This document shows positions 19,502-27,930 of a stretch of 64,000 bases of DNA, piece after piece. Numbering within the stretch: the first letter of the stretch is position 1; the number at the start of each line of letters is the position of its first letter. A program made the translations under genes and the position numbers. The notes below the pieces were generated by a model. That model was not told the origin of the DNA. It did no database searches and saw nothing but the letters and a program-made list of their open reading frames with translations. Origin of the DNA: DATJPW01 sp963752855 (GTDB lineage: Bacteria; Desulfobacterota; Desulfomonilia; Desulfomonilales; Desulfomonilaceae); the NCBI GenBank assembly GCA_963752855.1, contig CAVVZX010000009.1:1-64000 (forward strand), given 5' to 3'.

Positions 19502-19680
19502 CCACCGACAGGTCCGGAAACACAACACCTTTGGACTACACAGCTCATTGAACTACAGCTCACCAGCTCCCGAGGCTAAAGTCTCAGTATTGATCGTTCG
19601 CGCTCCACCAGGAGGTCCTTTTCATATCTCAAGAGATCAGGGGCTATGCCTCTAACAAGCAGCGCATAATATGGGGGCAG
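19478..19680 (+). repeat. Right ~200-bp direct repeat flanking the antitoxin-like/HicB pair
   Basis: Direct-orientation partner of 18704-18912, similar over its whole length with scattered substitutions and small indels. It starts within the 3' end of the HicB-like gene and ends before the stem-loop array. Confidence 0.8.
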
Positions 19681-19767
19681 GCGCCTGCAAGAAGTCGGGA
19701 ACCCATAACGAATCCAAGAATGGGTTGAGTGTGTAACCATTACTTACGTGGGGATGCACAATTCTTA

Positions 19768-19988
19768 GCCCCGGAGGGGCGTGCCAAGAATAGCCACGGG
19801 TGCAAACCCGTGGATCGGGGACGCCCCGGTTACCATTTGTACCGACCCCAGAGGGGTCGCCCAAACATGCAACGCTTCCTGTCACGGAAAGGTGGACCCC
19901 TCCAGGGTCCTCAGACTGTATTGCGCTGTTTTCCGTGGGTTTTCACCCACGGCTACTGTTGGGTTGCCCCTTCGGGGCACTCATGTCC
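19768..19988. repeat. Array of seven short-loop stem-loops
   Basis: Within 221 bp there are seven hairpins: 19768-19780 (GCCCCGGAGGGGC), 19794-19813 (CCACGGGTGCAAACCCGTGG), 19816-19828 (CGGGGACGCCCCG), 19843-19859 (CGACCCCAGAGGGGTCG), 19894-19910 (GGACCCCTCCAGGGTCC), 19933-19952 (CCGTGGGTTTTCACCCACGG) and 19976-19988 (GCCCCTTCGGGGC). The second and sixth share the CGTGGGT stem. Short overlapping reading frames exist but look incidental. Confidence 0.75.
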
Positions 19989-20109
19989 TCCGCGCCCGTA
20001 ACTGAAGGCTTACTTGAGCGTGTTAATTTCTCTTTTGATCTCGAGCAAAGGGCAGCTATTCTAAGACAATTGCTAAAAGTTTGTCCGTTTGCGTAAGTGA
20101 CGTCCCGTC

Positions 20110-20129
20110 ATTCCTGCGCAGGCAGGAAT
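20110..20129. repeat. ATTCCTGC palindromic repeat
   Basis: ATTCCTGC, GCAG and GCAGGAAT form a perfect 8-bp stem. A second palindrome of the same ATTCC...GGAAT type is the insertion site of the IS at 20206-21812 (ATTCCGGCGTACGC on the left, GCGTACGCGGGAAT on the right). Such palindromes are commonly dispersed in intergenic DNA. Confidence 0.5.
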
Positions 20130-20205
20130 CCAGGTCTTTATTCCCGCGCAATTGGGTATCTGGGTTCCCGTTTTCACGGGAAAATACTGGATTCCGGCGT
20201 ACGCA

Positions 20206-21812
20206 CATTCGCGTTAAGTTAAGCGCATCGCGTAATAAAATCTGCTGTTGAGCAAGCCATACGCGGGTTGCTCGCGTCTCAAACCAGATAAAGTTATAAT
20301 TTTGTTACACGGGCGCGTAATAAGAGCTTCTCTACCTTTGCGATTCTCTTGTATTAAGAGAGCCGTTCAGAGCAAGATCGAAAAGGAGAGAAGCTCTCAT
20401 GCACAACCATGCGCCAAAGCAGTCAGGACCGCAAGTGGAAATCACTGGAGATTTTGAGACAATAGACAAAACCTGTCTTCTTCCGCCACCGTTGCGGTTG
20501 GGATTGGATCCGGAGGAAATCGGGAGGATTGCCCGAAGATCAGGCTTCATGAAACGACGACCCCGAAAGATTGAACCCAGTTCCTTCCTACAAGCTCTTG
20601 TCTTCATGAGCGTGATGCCGGTTTTTTCAACGAGGACGCTAGCAATCCATTTGGGCATGTTGACTCACAACGTTATCAGCAAGGTGGCCGTCTTCCTCAG
20701 GATGAAGCCCACAGTCATTGATTTTGTAAAAGAAGCGCTTTTCAACTCAGTTTCGGTAACCTCCCGGCTGAAAGAAGAAATCGGAAAAGGGGCATTCGAT
20801 TTTTTTCATCGTGTCTTGCTTCAGGATAGCACCAACCTTGCTCTTCCTCCAAAGCTTGCCACTTTTTTTCCAGGCTCCAAGAATCAGTCGGGTAAAATCA
20901 GCGCTTCAGTTAAACTTCAGACCACTTACAACTCCCTCACCGAGACATTTGTCTCGTTTCAGATCACTCCTTTCGGGTGCAACGACCAATGCGCTTCTCC
21001 TTCCATTTTGGATATTATCCTGGAGCGAGATCTGGTGATCCGCGACTTGGGTTACTCTTCCCTTCGTGTCTTCAGAGCCATCGGTGAGAAGAAAGCTTTC
21101 TACTTGAGTCGATACTCGCATAAGATGGCCCTCTTCCATCCGAACGGCAAACGCTTTGATCTGCTCGGGATTCTGAAAAAACACGGGATTCTTGACGAGG
21201 TGCTCCTTGCCGGCACCGAAGAAAGACTCCCCGTCCGGATAGTGGCCATTCCTGTGCCTGAGCATGTTGCCGGCGAAAGAAGGAGAAAACTTCTCCACAG
21301 TCGAGACAGACGACTCAACCCCGATCCAACCCACTTGGCTCTTCTCGGATGGGAGATCTTTCTCACCAACGTCCCCCAAAATATCTGGGATGCCAAGACG
21401 GTGTGCCGAATCTATGGAGTGCGCTGGCGCATTGAAATCATCTTTAAATCCTGGAAAAGCCATTTCAAAATTCATGCCTTTGATCATCCCCACCCCATTG
21501 CAGGTGGAACTGCTAATTTACGCGAGACTCATTTATATCACGCTCTTTCAGACTTGCTTTTTCATTCAGCTTGCCGCCTTCATCTATAATACGACGGGAC
21601 AACACCTTAGCGTGCTCAAGGCCGCTGACTTTTTTAGCCAACGCTTTCTGGTGGCTTTGCTGACCGCAGCAGGGGACTATCCTCTCATTGTTCAACAGAT
21701 CATCAAACATTGCACATACGAAAAACGGAACAACAGAGCAAACTATGGACAAATCTTTCGGTTCCTCGTCAAAAACTCATGACCAAGAAACATCCTTAAC
21801 TTAACGCGAATG
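20206..21812 (+). mobile_element. IS4-family insertion sequence
   Basis: The element is 1,607 bp. Terminal inverted repeats are CATTCGCGTTAAGTTAAG at the left and its exact complement CTTAACTTAACGCGAATG at the right. It is flanked by direct repeats GCGTACGC at 20197-20204 and 21813-21820 (possibly 9 bp with one mismatch), the target duplication. It carries one transposase gene. The target was the centre of an ATTCC-type palindrome. Confidence 0.85.
20399..21782 (+). CDS. IS4-family transposase (frameshifted near the 3' end)
   Basis: DDE transposase (DDE_Tnp_1). ATG at 20399 follows AAGGAGAG. The catalytic residues can be assigned to LLQDSTNLALPP (first Asp), VIRDLGYSSLRV (second Asp) and YGVRWRIEIIFKSWK, which matches the IS4 signature Y-(2)-R-(3)-E-(6)-K exactly and holds the catalytic Glu. 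A zinc-finger is not seen. The frame breaks at about 21486-21497 within a C-rich stretch; the C-terminal segment continues one frame over (PLQVELLIYARLIYITLFQT ... FLVKNS) to TGA at 21782. Merged length is about 460 residues. The frameshift would inactivate the enzyme if real. Terminal repeats are intact. Confidence 0.85.
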
Positions 21813-21899
21813 GCGTACGCGGGAATGACGGTCGGTGAACCCCACCTCCTGTTCCATTCGGACAGAATTTTGGAGAACTGATATAACATTCAAGATCTC

Positions 21900-23360
21900 G
21901 TGCGAGGCTTCAGAGACGTGAAAATGCATTCAGACCTAAACTTGGAAGTATTCCTCAACCCCAAGTCGGTAGCAGTTATCGGGGCTAGTGAGCGGCCCGT
22001 GGCGTGGGGCTCATTTATCATGAAGGGGCTTCTTTCTGCGGGCTTTTCGGGCAAAATCTATCCTGTGAACAACCATTCAGGAGAGGTCTTCGGTATTCCC
22101 ACCCTAAAAGATGTTTCAGAAATCAAAGAGCCGGTTGACCTTGCCATTGTCATCGTCCCGGACGAATTTGTTGAAGAGACGGTCGCCGCCTGTGGTCGAC
22201 ATGGGATCAGGGGAGTCACTATCGTGTCGGCAGGCTTTGGAGAAATCTCCGAACTCGGTAAAGAGAGAGAAGAATCGCTGGTACGACTTGCCAGCGGTTC
22301 CGGAATGCGAATTTTGGGACCGAACGTGAGCGGATCGTTCAACTTCCATTCAGCATTCAATGCATCCCCGTACCATCCCAAAATCTCAGCCCCAACTACT
22401 CTGGCCGCGGTTTGCCAAGGTGGTTATGCCATGTACGATCTCCTGGCCTCCGCTTCTCATCGAGGCATGGGGGTGGGTCAATTCATTCACACCGGGAATG
22501 AGTGTGACTTAACGGTGACGGACTTTCTGGAGCATTTCGGCTTTGATTCGCAAACTGAAGGTATTCTGGCGTACATTGAGGGAATCCGCGACGGATCGCG
22601 CTTCATCAAGATTGCCCGCGAAGTGACCAGGAGAAAGCCTGTAGTCCTCTACAAGGCAGGACAATCAACGGGTAGCGCGCGGGCGGCTCAAAGCCATACA
22701 GGCGCAATTAGCGGTCAAAAAGAGATTTACGAGGGGATTTTTCGTCAGGTGGGCATTATTGTCTCGCCAACGATGGAGCTTCTACTTCCGGTTGGGCACG
22801 CGTTGATCGAGCGACCCCGCTTGCGAGGTCCCAGGATAGGTATTATCACGATGGGGGGATCGTGGGGGGTAGCCCTTACGGATTCCCTTGAAAAGGCGGG
22901 GCTACTGGTCCCTGAATTCAGCCCGAAGCTCCGAAAAGCGCTCGGGTCAATGGGTTTACCTGTCAGGGCCTCAACAAAAAACCCTGTCGATTGGGGCGCC
23001 TCAGGGCTTTTCGGGTCCGTCGACATCCTCATCAGGCTTGCCCGACACATTCTTGAATCGGGCGAAGTGGACGCTCTCGTTGCGCACGGGTTTGGTCGAC
23101 CCGGACTCCACGATGAAGATACCCCGGTCGAAATGAAGGCATTTCTCGAAATTGAGAAGCAGATGATGAAGGGAGTTCAATCCCTGGAAAAGGAAATGGG
23201 GATTCCTGTCCTCATCGGCAGCCACCATAGTATATGGGAAAGCCAAGCGATATTCGACTTAAACAAACAAGGAATCCGAATCTACAACCGTCTCGATGAG
23301 ATCGCACAGGTGCTGTCCTTGATGCTTGAGTACGGAACAAGAAACTCGGATTGCTCCTGA
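21900..23360 (+). CDS. Acyl-CoA synthetase (NDP-forming), alpha-type subunit
   Basis: ADP-forming acyl-CoA synthetase alpha-type protein, 486 residues. It interconverts an acyl-CoA plus ADP and phosphate with the free acid plus ATP. The CoA-binding Rossmann domain has FLNPKSVAVIGASERPVAWG and the conserved GPNVSGSFN; the ligase domain carries the phosphohistidine segment AAQSHTGAISGQ. The C-terminal flavodoxin-like domain runs to residue 480. No ATP-grasp (beta) domain is fused or adjacent, so a partner must be elsewhere. The start is uncertain: GTG at 21900 or ATG at 21924, neither with a clear ribosome-binding site. It begins 79 bp after the IS element, so its native promoter may have been displaced. 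Confidence 0.8.
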   Translation: MRGFRDVKMHSDLNLEVFLNPKSVAVIGASERPVAWGSFIMKGLLSAGFSGKIYPVNNHSGEVFGIPTLKDVSEIKEPVDLAIVIVPDEFVEETVAACGRHGIRGVTIVSAGFGEISELGKEREESLVRLASGSGMRILGPNVSGSFNFHSAFNASPYHPKISAPTTLAAVCQGGYAMYDLLASASHRGMGVGQFIHTGNECDLTVTDFLEHFGFDSQTEGILAYIEGIRDGSRFIKIAREVTRRKPVVLYKAGQSTGSARAAQSHTGAISGQKEIYEGIFRQVGIIVSPTMELLLPVGHALIERPRLRGPRIGIITMGGSWGVALTDSLEKAGLLVPEFSPKLRKALGSMGLPVRASTKNPVDWGASGLFGSVDILIRLARHILESGEVDALVAHGFGRPGLHDEDTPVEMKAFLEIEKQMMKGVQSLEKEMGIPVLIGSHHSIWESQAIFDLNKQGIRIYNRLDEIAQVLSLMLEYGTRNSDCS

Positions 23361-23528
23361 GTGACCTGCCCCCAAGAGACGGTCGAGGTTTTCAGTGAGG
23401 TCAGTTTTTCTTTTGTCATTTGTGTCAATCGGTCGTGAATCATCCTGATTTATGATGCAATTTGGAACAGTCGGCCTGAGTTAAGTTGTGAAATCATATG
23501 TGGCGCTTTCTCTTGTTTGTGAATGGGG

Positions 23529-23568
23529 TTCAGGCGGTCGCCTGGTTCAAATCCAGTCGCGGCTGACC
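23529..23568 (+). repeat. tRNA-3'-end-like motif, copy 3 (best T-arm)
   Basis: TTCAGG, then GCCTGGTTCAAATCCAGTC, then GCGGCTGACC. CTGG-TTCAAAT-CCAG forms a four-pair T-arm-like hairpin with a canonical 7-nt loop. No D-arm or anticodon arm can be made with upstream sequence. The 5' part of the surrounding 23361-23757 spacer is otherwise featureless. Confidence 0.4.
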
Positions 23569-23757
23569 GGAAATCCATCCTAAAACCGCTGTTTCTCGGC
23601 GTCAAATCATCACCTCTTTTTTTCTTGTTACCTTTTCCTCCATTTCCGAATTGCAGAGATAAGGCGGCAAAAAAACTTGTGACAAACAAGGGCCGAGTGG
23701 AGCGCAGAGCCCCACATAAATCCGAGATCAAAAAAACGAGGAAAGGGGTACCAGACA

Positions 23758-24294
23758 ATGAAAAGGACGGGAAAAGGATTGGCAGTGTTGACGGTTGCGG
23801 TGTGTCTGTTCGTGAGCATCGGCGTGGCGAACAAGAGTTTTGCTCAAATACTATGGGTGGCCAGTGTGGATGCTAAAATGGGCGTTTTACCGGTTTACGC
23901 TGAACCCACTGCGAATTCTGCGATGGTCGGGTCGCTCCAGCGTTGCGATAGAGTGATCTTGACAGGCCTCGAAAAGGATTCTTTCGTAGAGATTTCTCAG
24001 CCGATCGCAGGATGGGCGCCAGCGAATCTGCTCAGTGAGTATTCGTGTTCACAAGGATACCGTGATACCCGTGGAACCCACAATCATTGAGTCCGCTCCT
24101 GTTGGGGTGGCATACGGACCGTACTTTCACCACCGACATCATAGGCATCACCCCAGGCATCACTTTGGGCATCATCCTGGCGGGCATCATCCCAGGCATC
24201 ACGTTGGGCATCATCGTGGGCATCATTCCGGACATCTTGCCTGGCGGGCATCATCCGCAGGCATGTTGCTGGCGGGCATCATGGGCATCATTAG
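23758..24294 (+). CDS. Exported SH3-like protein with histidine-rich metal-binding tail (frameshifted)
   Basis: The signal peptide is MKRTGKGLAVLTVAVCLFVS. Residues 28-95 resemble a bacterial SH3 domain (VLPVYAEPTANSAMVGSLQR, WAPANLLSE). The frame breaks near 24030-24060 and continues with EPTIIESAPVGVAYGPYF followed by a tail of HH pairs separated by R, P, G and F. Further shifts inside the degenerate CATCAT/CATCAC repeat are needed to reach the likely end GHHGHH at TAG 24292-24294. The His tail suggests periplasmic nickel, zinc or copper binding. RBS GGAAAGG lies upstream of ATG 23758. The exact frame through the repeat is uncertain; the repeat itself is real low-complexity DNA from about 24129. 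Confidence 0.6.
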
Positions 24295-24685
24295 AATGCG
24301 ATCCTGGACCGTACACATGATTCGGCAAGGGTGGCTTCGGCCGCCTTTTGCTTTTGTCAGCGCAGGTCCGCTCATTTCCAAAAAAGATCGTCACTTTTAT
24401 CGTGACTTACGCCACCCCGATTCAGCCTGCATAATCTTCTTCACCAAGGGTCTTAGAGCCAATTTGAATGATTTGACCCAATTGGTGCGCGTCCACTCGG
24501 AAAAATTTGACCGTGCAAACAAACAAGAAAAGTGCGAGCTGAACGGAAGATTCCAAAATTGTGATGGAATTACCCTAATATGAGTAATGCCCATATATAT
24601 GTCTTTTTCCTTGACGTACGTTCGTATCTTGATTAAGATCTCCCCCACACTTCTTCTGATTCCCTAAAAGAAAGCTAAAACTAGT
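24295..24685. other. Intergenic region
   Basis: About 390 bp between the His-rich protein and the FadR-type regulator. Open frames run through it but show no family resemblance. The stretch near 24580-24660 is AT-rich and probably includes the regulator promoter. Confidence 0.35.
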
Positions 24686-25489
24686 TTGTTTAATCGTGTT
24701 GAACAGAATAAAGTTGCCCTGGACATCATTCGTCAAGTTCGTGAGGCGATCCTTGAAGGAAAGCTTCAGGCTGGGGACCGTCTTCCCCCGGAAAAGCAGC
24801 TTCTAGCCAAATTCGGCGTAGGCAAACATACCCTTCGAGAAGCGGTCCGCGCCCTCGAGGCTATGGGTTTCCTTTCGATCCGCAAAGGATACGGTGGCGG
24901 GGCTGTCGTGCTTGAAGTCGACATGAATACCACTCGGGATTCCATTGCTAATTTTTTACACTTTCAAAACGTCTCGGTTAGAAATCTTTCCGAAGTGAGA
25001 ACACTTGTCGAGCCCTATTTAGCTCGTTTGGCTGCTAAACGCTTAAAGCAGGACGGATTGGAAGCTCTGGATGATTGCAATCAGGCATGCAGAGAAGCGT
25101 TGATGCTTGGTCAAAGCATGAGTAAGCATGAGGTCAACTTCCATAGGATTCTCGCAGATGCAAGTGGTAACCCGGTGCTCATTTTAATTTTGGATTTTGT
25201 TAACAGTGTACTGACCGACAGCAAACGTCATCTTCAACCGGGAGCGAATTTTTCTCAACAGGTTCTGGCGGCCCATGAACGTATTTTAGAGGCGGTGCGT
25301 GCGAGAGATCTGGAACGAGCTGAAGCGGAAATGCGTGATCACGTATGTGAAGTGGACAAAGCCTTAGAGGCGCTACGGATCGAAAAGGAAGAGGGGACGA
25401 AAGGCCGGCGCAAAGCTTTAGGAAAATCTTCGAGATCATCGGTCGTGAAGAAAAAGCTGGGCGCTGGGGCTCTTCGCCCTGCGAGTTAA
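24686..25489 (+). CDS. FadR/GntR-family transcriptional regulator
   Basis: A 267-residue GntR regulator of the FadR subfamily. The N-terminal winged helix has IIRQVREAILEGKLQAGDRL, PPEKQLLAKFGVGKHTLREA and VRALEAMGFLSIRKGYGGG. The helical FCD ligand domain carries likely metal-binding residues in EVRTLVEPYLARLA, HEVNFHRILADASGNPVL and AHERILEAVRARD. The start codon is TTG at 24686 with a weak upstream signal. The last 25 residues are Lys/Ser/Arg-rich and not part of the fold. It lies 35 bp upstream of the Liv transporter operon, likely its regulator, responding to an organic acid or acyl-CoA. Confidence 0.85.
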   Translation: MFNRVEQNKVALDIIRQVREAILEGKLQAGDRLPPEKQLLAKFGVGKHTLREAVRALEAMGFLSIRKGYGGGAVVLEVDMNTTRDSIANFLHFQNVSVRNLSEVRTLVEPYLARLAAKRLKQDGLEALDDCNQACREALMLGQSMSKHEVNFHRILADASGNPVLILILDFVNSVLTDSKRHLQPGANFSQQVLAAHERILEAVRARDLERAEAEMRDHVCEVDKALEALRIEKEEGTKGRRKALGKSSRSSVVKKKLGAGALRPAS

Positions 25490-25524
25490 ACCAATCGTAA
25501 AACAGAACAGGAGGTATGTGAATC

Positions 25525-26839
25525 ATGGCAAAGAAGCACAGCTCGAAAAAGAAAGGGATTACCAGAAGGGAGTTTCTTGCGACGAGCGGACTTGTGGCCG
25601 CGGGATTATCCGCGGCTGGCTGGGCTGATCTCGTAAGCGCTCCTTACGCGCGCGCTGCGGGCGGACCGCCGATCCTTATCGGTAATATTGAGCCCTTATC
25701 AGGACCTTACGCGGATTCAGGACTCAATGAGCAGCAGGGAGCCATCCTGGCAAATGAGGAATGTAACGCGAACGGGGGTGTCCTTGGGCGTGAGATAAAA
25801 ATGATTTCAGAAGATGCCCCTAGTAATCCCGGTATCGGCACTCAGAAGGCAATAAAACTGATTAAACGGGATAACGTGAACTTTATTACCGGCACATTAA
25901 GTTCCAATGTGACGCTGGCTGTAGCGGAAGTATGTCATAACGAAAAGATGCTATTCATGGCTTTTGGGAGCCACTCCGATGACACGACGATGCAAAAAGC
26001 CATGCGATCGACATTTCGTACCACATCTTCCAACTGGATGCTTTCTACGGCAGTGGGTAGCTGGATCGCGGCCAATTGGAAACCCAAAACCGCCTACCAC
26101 ATTACAGCGGACTATACATGGGGCCATACTGCGCGGACATCTATGAATCGAGCGTTGGCAAAGAGCGGGTGCAAAGAGATAGGCAATGATTTCACCCCTC
26201 TGGGCACCAAAGATTTTTCGGCCAATTTGATTAAGGCCAGAGGTCTGAAACCGGATATTCTGGTTCTCAACCTTTATGGCGCAGACCAGGTCAATTGCAT
26301 TAAACAGTGCAAGGAATTTGGTATCGGCACAGAAATTAAAATTTGTGGCCCATTATCAGGAGTTCCAATGATGAAAGGCACAGGCGATGCTGCGAATGGA
26401 GTCTGGGGCCTGAGCTGGAACTGCAACGTAGATACTCCGGGAAGCCAGAAGCTTCAATGAAGCCATCAAGAAGAGGTTTTCCGATAGTCCTCAATTCGAG
26501 GCAACTTACCGTCATTATCTTGGATACATGACTCATACCCAACTCTTCGACGCGATTAAGCGGGCCGGCACCACGGATATAATTCCGGTCATTAAGGCGC
26601 TGGAAGGGCACAAGTTCGATGGTTTGAAATGGAATCCCAGCTATTGGAGAGATTTCGATCACCAGGATATTCAGGACGTCCTGGTATGCCAGGCCCAGTA
26701 TCCTCCCAATTTCAAGACTTACGCAGATTTGTTTAAGATTCTCGGCCATGTGAAGGGAGATGATTGCGCTCCCACGTTCGAAGAATGGAAAGCAGAAGGC
26801 GGCCGAGCTTTGGAGCCTTACGACTCTCTGAAAAAATAG
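25525..26839 (+). CDS. Branched-chain amino acid-type ABC transporter substrate-binding protein (frameshifted)
   Basis: LivJ-like periplasmic binding protein (Peripla_BP_6). ATG at 25525 follows AGGAGG. The N-terminus is a Tat signal: Lys-rich, then ITRREFLATSG and a hydrophobic stretch to AYARA-AGG, so it is exported folded. The mature protein begins PPILIGNIEPLSGPYADSGL, typical of the family. The frame breaks near 26443-26450 (DTPGSQKL), and the C-terminal lobe continues in another frame as FNEAIKKRFSDSPQFEATYR to TAG at 26839. Merged length is about 437 residues. The ligand could be an amino acid or, as often in anaerobes, an aromatic or short-chain acid. Permeases and ATPase follow. Confidence 0.85.
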
Positions 26840-26993
26840 GTGGACACCACTTAAGTGTTACTTAGCAAAGCAGTTAGCCCAAAATCGAGACGTTTCGCCG
26901 TAATCGTTTTGGGCGTGTAAAGACAGTTCCATAACAGAAACGCAATAGGTAGATCACATCTCGTAGTGTTGAGTCCAGATCAAGGACACGGCT

Positions 26994-27019
26994 GGGCGGT
27001 GGCCGTCGTGCCGCCGCCC
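26994..27019. promoter_or_regulatory. GC hairpin between livJ-like and livH
   Basis: GGGCGGTGGC, a 6-nt loop and GCCGCCGCCC form a 10-bp stem with one G-T wobble. It lies in the 206-bp gap after the binding-protein gene and 27 bp before livH. Such hairpins often limit readthrough or protect the upstream mRNA, so that binding protein is made in excess over permease. Confidence 0.5.
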
Positions 27020-27045
27020 CACTCCGTGCCTTCGGGGTAAACGAT

Positions 27046-27930
27046 ATGAGTTTCCATCTTACGTTGCCTACCATCCTGAATCAGCTTGTGAACGGATTTG
27101 CCTTGGGTACTCTCCTCGTTCTCATGGCGGTGGGGCTGACCATTATCATGGGTCTGATGCGAGTTATCAACTTCACCCACGGAGTTCTCTACGCCCTGGG
27201 CGCCTACACTGTGGTCTCGTTGACGACTTACACAGGTTTTTGGCCGTGCCTGATCATCGGGCCTATCCTGCTGGGGCTCGTGGGCATGGGCATAGAGTCC
27301 ACACTTATACGCCGTGTGTACGCTCGGGACCCGCTTCACACTATGCTCCTTACCTTCGGTTTGGCCCTGATGATCGAAGACATGATCCGCATGGCATGGG
27401 GAGATGCGGCCTATCCAATGAACGCTCCCTCCATACTCTCGGGCGTGGTTGATCTGAAGCTCGTGGTTTTCTCCAAGTATCGAATCTTTGTCATTGTGTT
27501 CTGTGGAGCGCTGCTCACCGCTGTGTGGTATTTCCTTGAGCGAACCCCGATGGGAAAGACTATTCTTGCCGGAACCTTCGATAGGGAAATGGTGGTGGCT
27601 TTGGGTATCCCCATCAACCTGCTGTTTACAATAACATTCGGTATTGGAGCAGGTCTAGCAGCACTGGCGGGTGTTCTGAACGCTCCGATCCAAGGCGTCT
27701 TTCCCCCCATGGGAAGCTCGATTCTGATGCCCTGTTTCGTGGTCGTCATTATAGGCGGCATGGGAAGTTTCTGGGGCGCGGTGATCGGCGGCCTTCTTGT
27801 GGGCGTGGTACAGAGCTTCACCGTAGAAATATTCTCCGCTGCGTCTGAAGTTATCGTGTTCATCCTTATGGCGATCGTACTATTGGTACGGCCCAGAGGC
27901 ATTGCCGGAATCGAGGGGTTGTTAGAATGA
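27046..27930 (+). CDS. livH: Branched-chain amino acid-type ABC transporter permease LivH
   Basis: Inner-membrane permease of the LivH family, 294 residues and intact, with about eight hydrophobic segments. Family landmarks are QLVNGFALGTLLVLMAVGLT near the N-terminus, IMGLMRVINFTHGVLYALGA, and the EAA-like loop region GIPINLLFTITFGIGAGLAA. The C-terminal part has FVVVIIGGMGSFWGAVIGGL. It pairs with LivM and the fused LivG-LivF ATPase to import the ligand of the upstream binding protein. Its stop overlaps the LivM start (ATGA). Confidence 0.9.
   Translation: MSFHLTLPTILNQLVNGFALGTLLVLMAVGLTIIMGLMRVINFTHGVLYALGAYTVVSLTTYTGFWPCLIIGPILLGLVGMGIESTLIRRVYARDPLHTMLLTFGLALMIEDMIRMAWGDAAYPMNAPSILSGVVDLKLVVFSKYRIFVIVFCGALLTAVWYFLERTPMGKTILAGTFDREMVVALGIPINLLFTITFGIGAGLAALAGVLNAPIQGVFPPMGSSILMPCFVVVIIGGMGSFWGAVIGGLLVGVVQSFTVEIFSAASEVIVFILMAIVLLVRPRGIAGIEGLLE

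Noticed and set aside
18704..19680. Possible integron cassette with attC sites
   Set aside because: The repeat ends carry CTCTAAC/TTCTAAC but not the canonical RYYYAAC and GTTRRRY pair in opposite orientation, and no integrase is present in the window.
19729..20096. Several overlapping plus-strand frames of 70-98 codons over the stem-loop array
   Set aside because: They are read through GC palindromes in all three frames, which yields open frames by chance. Peptides show no fold-like pattern.
24129..24294. CRISPR-like repeat in the CATCAT region
   Set aside because: The repeated units are short, unspaced and in a coding context (His-rich tail), with no spacers and no cas genes.
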